Part shown: positions 1 through 7,308 of the stretch, piece after piece
Numbering within the stretch: the first letter of the stretch is position 1
Layout: each line of letters opens with the position of its first letter
Origin: Verrucomicrobiales bacterium
GTDB lineage: Bacteria > Verrucomicrobiota > Verrucomicrobiia > Limisphaerales > J093
Direction of reading: 5' to 3'
DNA: 64,000 bases
Assembly: GCA_024233305.1 (NCBI GenBank)
Contig: JACKPV010000031.1
Coordinates: 62,001-126,000 of the forward strand
The notes under the pieces: generated by a model
What the model was told of the DNA's origin: nothing
Seen by the model: only the letters and a program-made list of their open reading frames with translations
Databases searched by the model: none
Translations under genes and position numbers: made by a program

Positions 1-1
1 C

Positions 2-565
2 ATGATCGAGCGCCGCTTGTGGGCGGCACATCCGGACGTAACGATCGAGCTGCTCGCCGTGGATCGCGAACCGGCGGCGTTGGCGTTCGTCACCGAAGCG
101 GGAAGCCGGGCCGGGCGGAGGGTGCAAGTCCAGGCCCTCGACCTGCGACGGCACCCGGACTTGGCCGCCCTGGAGCAACTGGTCGGGAAGGCGGACTTCT
201 GCATCGCGGTCGGCTTGCTCGAGGCCCTGACGGATACCGAGGCCGCGCGCCTGCTGTCCGGTATGCTCGCGAACCTCGCGCCTGGCGCGATGCTGCTTAC
301 CGAGAACTTCTGTCCCGACCACACCACCCGCCCGTTCATGGAGTGGTTCATGGACTTCCGCCTCTGCTACCGGTCCCAGCGGGAGTTGCGTGAACTGCTT
401 TTACAGGCCGGCGCGCTTCCCGGCTCCCTGCGTGTCCGTATGGACGACACGCAGAGCCTCGCGAGGGTGGCCTACATCACCCCGCCGGAGCGCCGGAAGA
501 ACCGCTCCGAAACATTGCTCCTGAAGGCTTCGCAAAATCCCGCCTCCGCGCCTCCCCGTGCTTGA
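2..565 (+). CDS. SAM-dependent class I methyltransferase, 3' part (5' end outside window)
   Basis: The reading frame is open from the window edge, so the N-terminus and SAM-binding glycine loop are probably missing and the ATG at position 2 is unlikely to be the true start. The visible part resembles the second half of a Rossmann-fold methyltransferase: a strand ending in an acidic residue (LLAVDRE) that would hold the SAM ribose, an ADFCIAVGLLEAL segment like motif IV, and an APGAMLLTENF segment like the post-motif that follows. The substrate cannot be read from the sequence. The stop codon lies 1 base before the ATG of the thioesterase gene, so the two are probably cotranscribed. Together with the exporter downstream, this suggests tailoring of a polyketide-like or lipid product. 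The family call is fairly sure; the pathway role is inference. Confidence 0.65.
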   Translation: MIERRLWAAHPDVTIELLAVDREPAALAFVTEAGSRAGRRVQVQALDLRRHPDLAALEQLVGKADFCIAVGLLEALTDTEAARLLSGMLANLAPGAMLLTENFCPDHTTRPFMEWFMDFRLCYRSQRELRELLLQAGALPGSLRVRMDDTQSLARVAYITPPERRKNRSETLLLKASQNPASAPPRA

Positions 566-566
566 A

Positions 567-1043
567 ATGTCCCCCACGACCACCCCACCGATCCGAATCA
601 CGCGTCGCCACGTGGTGACCTTTGCCGACACCAACGTGGCCGGCAACGTCTACTTCGCGCATTATTTTGCCTGGCAGGGGCGATGCCGCGACGAGTTGCT
701 CGCCTCGGTTTACCCGGAATTCCAGCAGGATCTGGCCCGGGGCCTGAGCCTGGTGACCGAGTTCGCCCACATGGACTTCCACCAGGAGGCGCAGTTGTTC
801 GACGTGATCGTCATCGGTTTGACCGTCACCTCATTCTCGCGAACGCGCATCGAATTCGGCTTCGAGTTCCGTCGCGACTCCGACCATGCCTTGTTGGCAA
901 GCGGCAGGCAGGCCGTCGTGCAGGTCAACGAGCGTCACCAACCCTGCCTCATGCCCGAGAAGCTCCACGCACTCTGCGCCGCGGGATTCCAGACGGAGCC
1001 GCCGGCAGGAGCGGCGGTGAGAACACGCCCCGAGGATGGTTGA
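567..1043 (+). CDS. Enediyne-type hot-dog acyl thioesterase
   Basis: This 158-residue protein is a single hot-dog fold acyl-CoA/acyl-ACP thioesterase. The N-terminal block FADTNVAGNVYFAHYFAWQG followed by RCRDELL matches the pattern of the enediyne polyketide thioesterases (CalE7/DynE7 type), which release a nascent polyene from an iterative PKS. Related proteins accompany PUFA-synthase-like and heterocyst-glycolipid-like PKSs. The helix after the NVYF strand and the later FDVIVIGLTVTSFSRTRIEFGFEF strand pair fit the fold. ATG at 567 is used; GTG at 558 is possible and would overlap the methyltransferase by 8 bases. The 3' end overlaps the permease gene by 8 bases. A general 4-hydroxybenzoyl-CoA thioesterase-like role is the alternative. 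Confidence 0.8.
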   Translation: MSPTTTPPIRITRRHVVTFADTNVAGNVYFAHYFAWQGRCRDELLASVYPEFQQDLARGLSLVTEFAHMDFHQEAQLFDVIVIGLTVTSFSRTRIEFGFEFRRDSDHALLASGRQAVVQVNERHQPCLMPEKLHALCAAGFQTEPPAGAAVRTRPEDG

Positions 1044-2163
1044 CGTCGCCACCAGGTTGATGGCCCGGGACAAGCCCCGCTTCGCGGCCACGGTGCTTGG
1101 CGTCGCGTTCGCTGTGGCGCTGGTGCTCATCCAGATGGGGCTGTTTCGCGGCATCCTGCAAAACGCGTCGATCTCCGTGGAGAAGGCCCGGGCCGACCTC
1201 TGGGTGACTTCCCGGAACACCGCCAACGTGGACTACGGACAACCCTTCCCCGCCAGTTACGTCAACCGGGTGCGATCGACGCCGGGGGTTCTCCGGGCCG
1301 ACAACCTGATCGTGTGGATCGTCCGGGTCGGTCTGCCGAGTGGCTCGACGGAACTGGCAATCGCCTACGGGCTGGAGGATTTCTTGCGCTGGGGGCTGCC
1401 CTGGAGTCTGAGTGAGGGCGGCGTCGAGGATCTGCGCCGCGGGAACAACGCCGTGCTGGACGAGTCGGCCCAGACCCGCTTCGGCGCGTTCAACGTCGGC
1501 GATCATCGCGAATTCCAGGGTCGCCGCCTCAAGATCGTGGGCAAGGCCCGGGGGGCGCTTTCCTTCACCACCACCCCGGTGGCATTCATCGACTATCACC
1601 TGCTCCAGTCGCTTGACCCAATGAACCTGAGCGGACGCACGACCTACATCCTGGTCCGCCTGGAGCCGGGCGCCGACCCGTCCGCTGTTCGCGCCGAGAT
1701 CCAGCGGCGTCTGCCGCATAACGATGTCTACCTCAGCCACGAATGGGCGGAACGCTCCCGCGCCTACTGGCTCGATACGACGGGGCTCGGACTGAACATG
1801 TTCGTCACCGTCTTCCTCGGTTGCCTCGTCGGCGTGGTGGTGGTGGCCCAGACGCTGTTCACCTCGACCATGTCGCACCAGCGCGAGTTCGCCGTCGTCA
1901 AGGCCATCGGCGGCGGCAACGCCGAGATCTACGGCATCATCGTTCGCCAGGCCACCCTCGCCGCGCTCCTGGGTTTCAGCCTTGGCGGTCTCGCCACCCT
2001 GGCCGCCCGCCCGATGGTGTCCGATCTCGGCCTCAAGATGATCCTCGACGGGCAGTTTCTGGCCGTGGTGCTCGCGGGCACCGTGGGCCTTTGTCTCCTG
2101 GCCTCGAGCGTCTCGTACCGGCGGATCAGCCGGCTGGACCCCGCGGTGGCTTTTCGCGCATGA
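1036..2163 (+). CDS. DevC-type ABC transporter permease
   Basis: This 375-residue inner-membrane permease has the FtsX/MacB-like layout: one transmembrane segment near residues 17-37 (FAATVLGVAFAVALVLIQMG), a large periplasmic domain, then three C-terminal membrane segments at about 255-280, 305-330 and 345-365. The opening MARDKPRFAATVLGVAFA and the periplasmic ITVxG-less core resemble DevC, the permease of the DevBCA glycolipid exporter of cyanobacterial heterocysts. It overlaps the thioesterase by 8 bases and the ATPase by an ATGA junction, so permease, ATPase and membrane-fusion protein should be made in step. The substrate is not shown by the sequence; a PKS-derived lipid is a reasonable inference from the neighbours. 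Confidence 0.85.
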   Translation: MVDVATRLMARDKPRFAATVLGVAFAVALVLIQMGLFRGILQNASISVEKARADLWVTSRNTANVDYGQPFPASYVNRVRSTPGVLRADNLIVWIVRVGLPSGSTELAIAYGLEDFLRWGLPWSLSEGGVEDLRRGNNAVLDESAQTRFGAFNVGDHREFQGRRLKIVGKARGALSFTTTPVAFIDYHLLQSLDPMNLSGRTTYILVRLEPGADPSAVRAEIQRRLPHNDVYLSHEWAERSRAYWLDTTGLGLNMFVTVFLGCLVGVVVVAQTLFTSTMSHQREFAVVKAIGGGNAEIYGIIVRQATLAALLGFSLGGLATLAARPMVSDLGLKMILDGQFLAVVLAGTVGLCLLASSVSYRRISRLDPAVAFRA

Positions 2164-2864
2164 TCCCCGTCGACCCTCCAGTGCTGCGCGCCGAAGGAAT
2201 CCACAAGATCTTCCCGCACGGACGCAGCCAGATATGCGCAGTGCGGAACGTCTCCATCGCGCTGGCCCCGGGCGAGATCGTGGTCCTCGAAGGGCCTTCG
2301 GGCTCCGGAAAGACCACGTTGCTCTCGATCCTCGGCTGCCTGCTCAGCCCGACCTCCGGGCGCATCCACTTCAACGGACAGGCCCTGGACCCGCGCGATC
2401 CGGGGCGGCTTGCCCAGGTGCGCCGCCAGGCGATCGGGTTCGTCTTCCAGCAACACAATCTCTTCGACGCGTTGACGGCCGTCGAGAACGTGGAGTATGC
2501 GTTGAACATCCGCGGGCAGCGCGGGCGGGCGGCGCGCCGGGAGGCGGACGCCCTGATCGAAAAGGTCGGGCTGTCACACCGCCGCAATGCGTTTCCGAGT
2601 GACCTTTCCGGCGGGGAACAACAGCGCGTCTCGGTGGCTCGCGCCCTTTCCGGTGACCCGCTGTTGGTGCTCGCGGACGAACCCACGGCAAGTCTCGACT
2701 GGCAGGCCGGGGAACAGATCCTCGGACTCCTCCAGGCCGTCGCCAGGCAGGGCGGACGAGCGCTGATGATTGTGACGCACGACCCGCGGGTCCGGCTGGT
2801 GGCGGACCGGCGGCTGATCCTGTGCGACGGCGAATTGAGCGAAGCAAGCGAACCCGGAGCATGA
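2160..2864 (+). CDS. DevA-type ABC transporter ATP-binding protein
   Basis: This 234-residue MacB/LolD/DevA-class ATPase is complete. Walker A is GPSGSGKTT at residues 45-53, the Q-loop glutamine is in VFQQHNLF near 98, the signature is LSGGEQQRV near 149, Walker B is LLVLADEPT near 168-175 with the catalytic glutamate, and the switch histidine is in IVTHDPR. The start is the ATG overlapping the permease stop codon; a much longer upstream frame exists but reads through the permease gene. It powers export by the adjacent permease and fusion protein. Its 3' end overlaps the next gene by another ATGA. Confidence 0.93.
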   Translation: MIPVDPPVLRAEGIHKIFPHGRSQICAVRNVSIALAPGEIVVLEGPSGSGKTTLLSILGCLLSPTSGRIHFNGQALDPRDPGRLAQVRRQAIGFVFQQHNLFDALTAVENVEYALNIRGQRGRAARREADALIEKVGLSHRRNAFPSDLSGGEQQRVSVARALSGDPLLVLADEPTASLDWQAGEQILGLLQAVARQGGRALMIVTHDPRVRLVADRRLILCDGELSEASEPGA

Positions 2865-3775
2865 ACAAGGGACTTTGGATGTGGATCACGGCACTGGCCG
2901 GCGCCGTCGGGGTGTGGATCCTGCTGCGACAGGCCCTCTCCGGCTCGGACTTCGACCCGGCGCCCGGGGTCGGCACCCGAATCAAGAGCGGCCGCGCGGG
3001 CACGAACACTCCCCCGCACCGGGTGATCGCCGAGGGACGCGTGGTTGCCTACCCCGGATCGGAAGTGGCCGTCGGCGCCGAGATTTCGGGGATTCTCGTG
3101 TCGGTCTCCGTGGCCGAGAAATCCGCGGTCCAGCAGGGGGAGGTGCTCGCAGTGATCGATTCGCAACTCCTCGAAGCCGAAGTCGCCGAAGCGGAAGCCC
3201 TCGCGACCGCAAGGGAGGCCGAGCTTGCCTGGGCGCGGCGAATGCTTGAACGCCGAACGCAACTCGCCGGTCGCAACGCGGCCACCCCCGAGGATCTCGA
3301 TACCGCCCAGTTGGACCTTGAGCTGGCCCTCGCCCGAACGCGGGCCGCCGAAGCACACGTCGACCTCGTCCGGACGAAGCTCGCCAAGACCTCGATCGCC
3401 GCACCCCTCGCGGGCGTCGTCATCCAGCGCCACCGGGATGCCGGCGAAATCGTGTTGCCGGGAGATCCCGTTGTGACCATCGCGGATCTCAACCGACTGC
3501 GCATCGAAGCTGAGGTCGACGACTACGACGTGGGTCGGGTTGCGCTGGGTCAGGAAGCGACCATCACCGCCGAGGCGTTTCCGGGGAAGCGTTGGTCGGG
3601 CCGGGTGGAGGAGGTGCCGGACCGGCTCGGGGAGAAGCGGCTTCGTCCGATGGACCCGGCCCGCCCCACCGATGCGTGGGTGCTCGCCGTGCGGATCACG
3701 CTTCCAGAAGGATCGCCTCTCCGGCTGGGCCAGCGCGTGGAGGTCGAACTCCGCCCCCCGCCTCACCGGCAATGA
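2861..3775 (+). CDS. DevB/HlyD-type periplasmic membrane-fusion protein
   Basis: This 304-residue adaptor joins the inner-membrane ABC transporter to an outer-membrane channel. Residues 5-22 form a membrane anchor or uncleaved signal. A biotinyl-lipoyl half (GAEISGILVSVSVAEKSAVQQGEVLAVID) is followed by a coiled-coil hairpin rich in Ala/Glu/Arg (about 105-170), then the second lipoyl half (IAAPLAGVVIQRHRDAGEIV) and beta-barrel strands. The start ATG at 2861 overlaps the ATPase stop; a longer frame from 2822 has no support. No TolC-type channel gene is adjacent, so the outer-membrane partner must be elsewhere. It is the last gene of the exporter unit and is followed by terminator-like hairpins. 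Confidence 0.88.
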   Translation: MNKGLWMWITALAGAVGVWILLRQALSGSDFDPAPGVGTRIKSGRAGTNTPPHRVIAEGRVVAYPGSEVAVGAEISGILVSVSVAEKSAVQQGEVLAVIDSQLLEAEVAEAEALATAREAELAWARRMLERRTQLAGRNAATPEDLDTAQLDLELALARTRAAEAHVDLVRTKLAKTSIAAPLAGVVIQRHRDAGEIVLPGDPVVTIADLNRLRIEAEVDDYDVGRVALGQEATITAEAFPGKRWSGRVEEVPDRLGEKRLRPMDPARPTDAWVLAVRITLPEGSPLRLGQRVEVELRPPPHRQ

Positions 3776-3834
3776 GGTGTCCGGCCGTTCGCCGGGTCGC
3801 CGAGGGAACCTCGCGCATCCCCGCGTGCCCGTCC

Positions 3835-3882
3835 GGCAAACCAGCGTGCCCGGTTTGCCCGACGCAACGGTTCGGGCATTTT
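3835..3882 (+). terminator. Terminator-like overlapping hairpins after the exporter genes
   Basis: Two mutually exclusive stem-loops share bases 3857-3859. The first pairs GGCAAACC (3835-3842) with GGTTTGCC (3852-3859). The second pairs GCCCGA (3857-3862) with TCGGGC (3872-3877) and is followed directly by ATTTT. The second has the form of a weak intrinsic terminator separating the exporter cluster from the YgfZ gene. The short T run keeps confidence moderate. Confidence 0.45.
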
Positions 3883-3907
3883 GGTCCGCATGGTTGAAGA
3901 GACGGCA

Positions 3908-4999
3908 ATGCAGCTCTGGCGCCGCCGCCACAGCGCGACGTTCACGACGGTCAACGGCGTTCCCCTGCCCGCCGGGTATGGCGAACCGGACGCGGAGTAC
4001 GAGCGGCTGCGAAAGTCCGCGGCGCTGCTCGATCTGACGGCGCGAGGCCGGCTGTGCGTGCTGGGGACCGATCGGGTGCGCTTCCTGAACGGCCAGGTGA
4101 CGAACGACGTGAAGGCCCTCGTTCCGGGCGGCGGTTGTTATGCGGCGCTGTGCACCGCCAAGGGCCGCATGGAGGCGGATTTGCACGTATTTCAACTCGG
4201 GGACGAACTGCTGCTCGACCTGGAACCGGGGTTGCTGCCGGCGGTCAGGAACCGCCTCGAACGTTTCATCGTCGCCGACGACGTCGAACTGCTCGACGCG
4301 TCCGGGGCCTTCGGATTGCTGAGTGTGCAAGGTCCGCGGGCGGGAGCCGTGATGGCGTCGCTGGACCCGGCGCTTTCCCTGCCCGCAGCTCCGTTCACAA
4401 TCCAATCGGTGCCGGTGGAGGCGTTCGGCGAGGTCCACGTTGCCAACCACCCGCGGCTGGCCGGCACCGGTTTCGAGATTTACTGCCCGATGGCGACCCT
4501 GCCGGCGCTCGCCGAGGAACTGCTCCGTCGGGTGAAGGCCGTTGGTGGCGGGTTGGCCGGCTGGGACGCCCTGGAGACGGCACGGATCGAGGACGGCATC
4601 CCGCGTTATGGCCAGGACATGGACGCCACAACTCTGCCGCCGGAAGCCGGCCTCGAGGAACGCGCCATCAGCTATCGCAAGGGATGCTACATCGGGCAGG
4701 AAACCCTCGCGCGCCTGCATATCCACGGGCGGCCGGTGAGACGGCTGCGGGGGGTGCGTTTCCGAGGCGACCCCGGGGTTCTGCCCGTCACGGGCGACCC
4801 GCTGTTCCTGGCAGGCAAACCCGTCGGCCAGGTGACCTCCACCGCGTGGTCGCCGGCGCTGAAAGAACCCGTGGCACTGGCGTACGTGCGGCGCGAAGCG
4901 GAGGCGCATCCGGAAGCGGTGCAACTGCGGACGGGGAACGCGGAGCAGCACGTGCGCCTCGTGGACCTGCCCCTGGTGAAGCCCGAATTCTGGTCGTGA
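3908..4999 (+). CDS. ygfZ: YgfZ/GcvT-family folate-binding protein
   Basis: This 363-residue protein has the GcvT-like fold and the YgfZ signature KGCYIGQE near residues 258-265, whose cysteine distinguishes YgfZ from true glycine-cleavage T protein. Members bind tetrahydrofolate and help maintain certain Fe-S enzymes, including MiaB-type enzymes. Other family blocks are visible: GRLCVLGTDRVRFLNGQVTND near the N-terminus and GIPRYGQDMDATTLPPEAGLE before the signature. The ATG at 3908 has GAAGAG six bases upstream; ATG at 3890 or TTG at 3881 would add a few residues. It stands alone between the exporter terminator and the cyclophilin genes. Confidence 0.9.
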   Translation: MQLWRRRHSATFTTVNGVPLPAGYGEPDAEYERLRKSAALLDLTARGRLCVLGTDRVRFLNGQVTNDVKALVPGGGCYAALCTAKGRMEADLHVFQLGDELLLDLEPGLLPAVRNRLERFIVADDVELLDASGAFGLLSVQGPRAGAVMASLDPALSLPAAPFTIQSVPVEAFGEVHVANHPRLAGTGFEIYCPMATLPALAEELLRRVKAVGGGLAGWDALETARIEDGIPRYGQDMDATTLPPEAGLEERAISYRKGCYIGQETLARLHIHGRPVRRLRGVRFRGDPGVLPVTGDPLFLAGKPVGQVTSTAWSPALKEPVALAYVRREAEAHPEAVQLRTGNAEQHVRLVDLPLVKPEFWS

Positions 5000-5032
5000 C
5001 ACGACCTTCGATTCGCGGCAGGCTCGGCCCGC

Positions 5033-5647
5033 ATGAAAACGTGGAAACTGGCCGTTTCGTTGGCCCTGACAATGGCGCTGGCGGGGGCTGCCAGCGCGGC
5101 GGATGCCGCCAAAGACACCGACAAAGTGAGCACTGAAAAAGCAGCCGCCAGCGAAGTGGCGGTCATCAAGACCAGCAAGGGCGTCATGGTGGCGGAGTTC
5201 TGGCCGGACGTCGCCCCGAAGACCGTCGAGAACTTCAAGAAACTGGCGAAGCAGGGTTTTTACGACGGGACCTGCTTCCACCGGGTGATCAAGGGCTTCA
5301 TGATCCAGGGCGGCGATCCGCTCTCCAAAGACGAGGCGAACAAGGCGCGCTGGGGCACCGGTGATCCCGGCTACAAGATCAAGGCCGAGTTCAACAGCAA
5401 ATCCCACGTGCGGGGCGTCCTCTCGATGGCCCGCTCGCAGCATCCGGATTCGGCCGGGTCGCAGTTCTTCATCTGCCACGGCAGTCCCAGCCACCTCGAC
5501 GGGCAGTACACGGCTTTCGGTCGCCTCATCAAGGGTGACGAAGTGCTCGAAGCGATCGCGACCGCTCCGACCGGGGCCCGGAACGTTCCCGCGGAACGGA
5601 TGAACGTCGAGAGCATCAAGATCGTGCCCGCCGACGAGGTCCAGTAG
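5033..5647 (+). CDS. Exported cyclophilin-type peptidyl-prolyl isomerase
   Basis: This 204-residue protein has a cleavable signal peptide (MKTWKLAVSLALTMALAGAASAAD) and then a complete bacterial cyclophilin domain, so it should catalyse prolyl cis-trans isomerisation in the periplasm. Active-site blocks are present: FHRVIKGFMIQGGD holds the catalytic Arg, Phe and Gln, and AGSQFFICHG holds the hydrophobic pocket. The stretch between signal and domain (about residues 24-42) is Lys/Asp/Ala rich and probably flexible. It is followed 67 bases later by a paralogue without a signal peptide. Start is the first ATG after the YgfZ stop. Confidence 0.93.
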   Translation: MKTWKLAVSLALTMALAGAASAADAAKDTDKVSTEKAAASEVAVIKTSKGVMVAEFWPDVAPKTVENFKKLAKQGFYDGTCFHRVIKGFMIQGGDPLSKDEANKARWGTGDPGYKIKAEFNSKSHVRGVLSMARSQHPDSAGSQFFICHGSPSHLDGQYTAFGRLIKGDEVLEAIATAPTGARNVPAERMNVESIKIVPADEVQ

Positions 5648-5714
5648 TCCGGTCTTGCAGCCAGCGCGTCGGGCGCCGTCCCCTGCTCGGGACGGTGGCG
5701 ACGCTTGCGGCACC

Positions 5715-6242
5715 ATGAGCAATACGCCGAAGGAAGTGGCCATCATTCAGACCCGTTTGGGCGAGATGGTCCTCACGCTGTGGCCCGACGTGGCCCCGAA
5801 CACCGTGGAGAACTTCAAGAGCCTGGCCCGCCGCGGGTTCTTCAACGGCACCTGTTTCCACCGGATCATGAAGGGCTTCATGATTCAGGGCGGTGATCCG
5901 CTGACCAAGGAGCCCGACCGGGAGGAACTCTGGGGTACCGGAGATCCCGGCTATCAGCTCAAGGCGGAATTCAACGACCGAGCGCATGTGCGCGGCGTCA
6001 TCTCGATGGCGCGTGGCGAGGATCCGGATTCCGCGGGCAGCCAGTTCTTCATCTGTCTCGCAGATGCCCGCTTCCTCGACGGGAACTACACCGCTTTCGG
6101 CCAACTCGTCCAGGGCGACGAGGCGCTCGACGCCATCGGCAACACGCCGGTGGCGGCGGGACCGGACGGCGAACTCAGCAAACCCGCCGAACGGATCGAA
6201 ATCGATTCCGTGCGCATTGCGCCCGCCAGCGCGTTTCTCTGA
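5715..6242 (+). CDS. Cytoplasmic cyclophilin-type peptidyl-prolyl isomerase
   Basis: This 175-residue cyclophilin is closely similar to the gene just upstream but lacks a signal peptide: it begins MSNTPKEVAIIQTRLGEMVL. The catalytic block FHRIMKGFMIQGGD and the AGSQFFICL block are intact. The pair therefore looks like a tandem duplication that now serves cytoplasm and periplasm. The open frame extends to 5655, but that stretch is non-conserved and contains a GC hairpin (5676-5682 with 5689-5695), so the ATG at 5715 is preferred. Confidence 0.92.
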   Translation: MSNTPKEVAIIQTRLGEMVLTLWPDVAPNTVENFKSLARRGFFNGTCFHRIMKGFMIQGGDPLTKEPDREELWGTGDPGYQLKAEFNDRAHVRGVISMARGEDPDSAGSQFFICLADARFLDGNYTAFGQLVQGDEALDAIGNTPVAAGPDGELSKPAERIEIDSVRIAPASAFL

Positions 6243-6247
6243 GCGCC

Positions 6248-6781
6248 ATGAACCCCGAGGGCATCCCGGAACAGCTCGGCTGGATCTTCGGCCGACGCAG
6301 TGTGCGCGCCTATGGGCCGGGAGCGATCGGCGATGACCAGGTTGAAATCCTCCTGCGCGCGGCAATGGCCGCCCCTTCGGCGGTGGCGAAAGACCCCTGG
6401 CGGTTCGTGGTCGTCCGGGACCGCTCATTGCTCGCCCGGCTGGCCGGCAACCTCTCCAACGGCAGCATGCTGGATCAGGCGCCGCTGGGGATCGTCGTGG
6501 CCGGCGATTTGCACGCCGCGCACGATCGTCAGCTCAGCTATCTCCTGCAGGACTGTGCGGCCGCCATCGAGAACCTGCTGCTGTCCGCGCATGGCCTCGG
6601 CTTGGGCGCGTGCTGGCTGGGCATCCACCCGCGGCAACACCGGATCGACTTCGTCACGAACCTGCTGTGCCTGCCCGAGGCCGTCATCCCGGTGGCCTGC
6701 ATCGCCCTCGGCCAGCCCGCGGAAACGAAAGAACCGCGATCCCGCTTCAACCCGGCGTGGGTGCATCGCGACCGCTGGTGA
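6248..6781 (+). CDS. Nitroreductase-family FMN oxidoreductase
   Basis: This 177-residue protein has the single-domain nitroreductase fold. The N-terminal RRSVRAYGPGAI block supplies the FMN phosphate contacts, AAMAAPSAVAKDPWRFVVV is the usual dimer and flavin segment, and LLSAHGLGLGACWLGIHP is the C-terminal flavin-binding helix. It probably reduces small electrophiles with NAD(P)H; the real substrate is unknown. It begins 5 bases after the cyclophilin stop, so it is likely the last gene of that transcript. It converges on the secretion operon, with only 20 bases between the stops. Confidence 0.88.
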   Translation: MNPEGIPEQLGWIFGRRSVRAYGPGAIGDDQVEILLRAAMAAPSAVAKDPWRFVVVRDRSLLARLAGNLSNGSMLDQAPLGIVVAGDLHAAHDRQLSYLLQDCAAAIENLLLSAHGLGLGACWLGIHPRQHRIDFVTNLLCLPEAVIPVACIALGQPAETKEPRSRFNPAWVHRDRW

Positions 6782-6801
6782 TCGTCGGGCCGCCTTTCCG
6801 G

Positions 6802-7308
6802 CTACTGGTTGCCCGTCGTGATCGCTGCCGGGGTGGAGGTGACGGTCGGCCCCTGCGACGGATGGTAGCGGGCCACCACCGCGATCCGCGAACTGGCCAG
6901 CGTCTTGGGGATCCAGCTCAGCAGAAAATCGTACACGAAGCCCACCGCCGCCTCGGACCGGTGGCCCTCCAGTTGGCCGGCCTCGTAACTCCACTGGTGA
7001 AACGGCCGGGGCGGATCCGCCAGCACCCCCTCGCGGTCATACACGAGAAACTCCAGCCAACCCTCGCGGATGGCCACCGATTTCGCGGAAGTGGGACTGA
7101 AGGCGTGCAGCTTCACGCCGATGCCGTCCGGTCCGGGAACGACATCGAGGTTCAACACGGCGGGGGCGATCATGACGTTGAGCTGCGTGATCAACGCCGG
7201 GCGTCCCTCCGGGGCCGTCGGACCGGCGCAGCCGGCCAGGAGGGCGAGTTCCAGGGCGCCCAACAGTGCGAGAACCACTCTCCCGAAGACGACAGGCGGC
7301 TGCTTCAT
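6802..7308 (-). CDS. Small lipoprotein coupled to the giant secretin (candidate pilotin or accessory)
   Basis: This 168-residue protein has a signal peptide ending in a lipobox (LLAGC, acylated Cys at about 27). The mature part is mixed alpha/beta with strands such as NLDVVPGPDGIGVKLHAFS, followed by an EGWLEFLVYDREG segment that reads like a late-embryogenesis-abundant or Ig-like lipoprotein fold. No family was recognised. Its ATG overlaps the secretin stop codon by an ATGA, so it is translated directly after the secretin. By position it may help assemble or localise the secretin, as pilotins do, but nothing in its sequence proves this. The Thr/Gly-rich C-terminus looks disordered. Confidence 0.75.
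   Translation of the reverse strand: MKQPPVVFGRVVLALLGALELALLAGCAGPTAPEGRPALITQLNVMIAPAVLNLDVVPGPDGIGVKLHAFSPTSAKSVAIREGWLEFLVYDREGVLADPPRPFHQWSYEAGQLEGHRSEAAVGFVYDFLLSWIPKTLASSRIAVVARYHPSQGPTVTSTPAAITTGNQ

Noticed and set aside
5676..5695. Perfect 7-bp hairpin between the two cyclophilin genes (CCGTCCC with GGGACGG)
   Set aside because: Not followed by a T run and in GC-rich DNA, so there is not enough to call it a terminator.
2126..5746. Minus-strand open frame of 1206 codons
   Set aside because: It lies opposite five well-supported genes (ABC ATPase, fusion protein, YgfZ, cyclophilin and part of another) and has no recognisable domain. It is an open frame produced by the high GC content.
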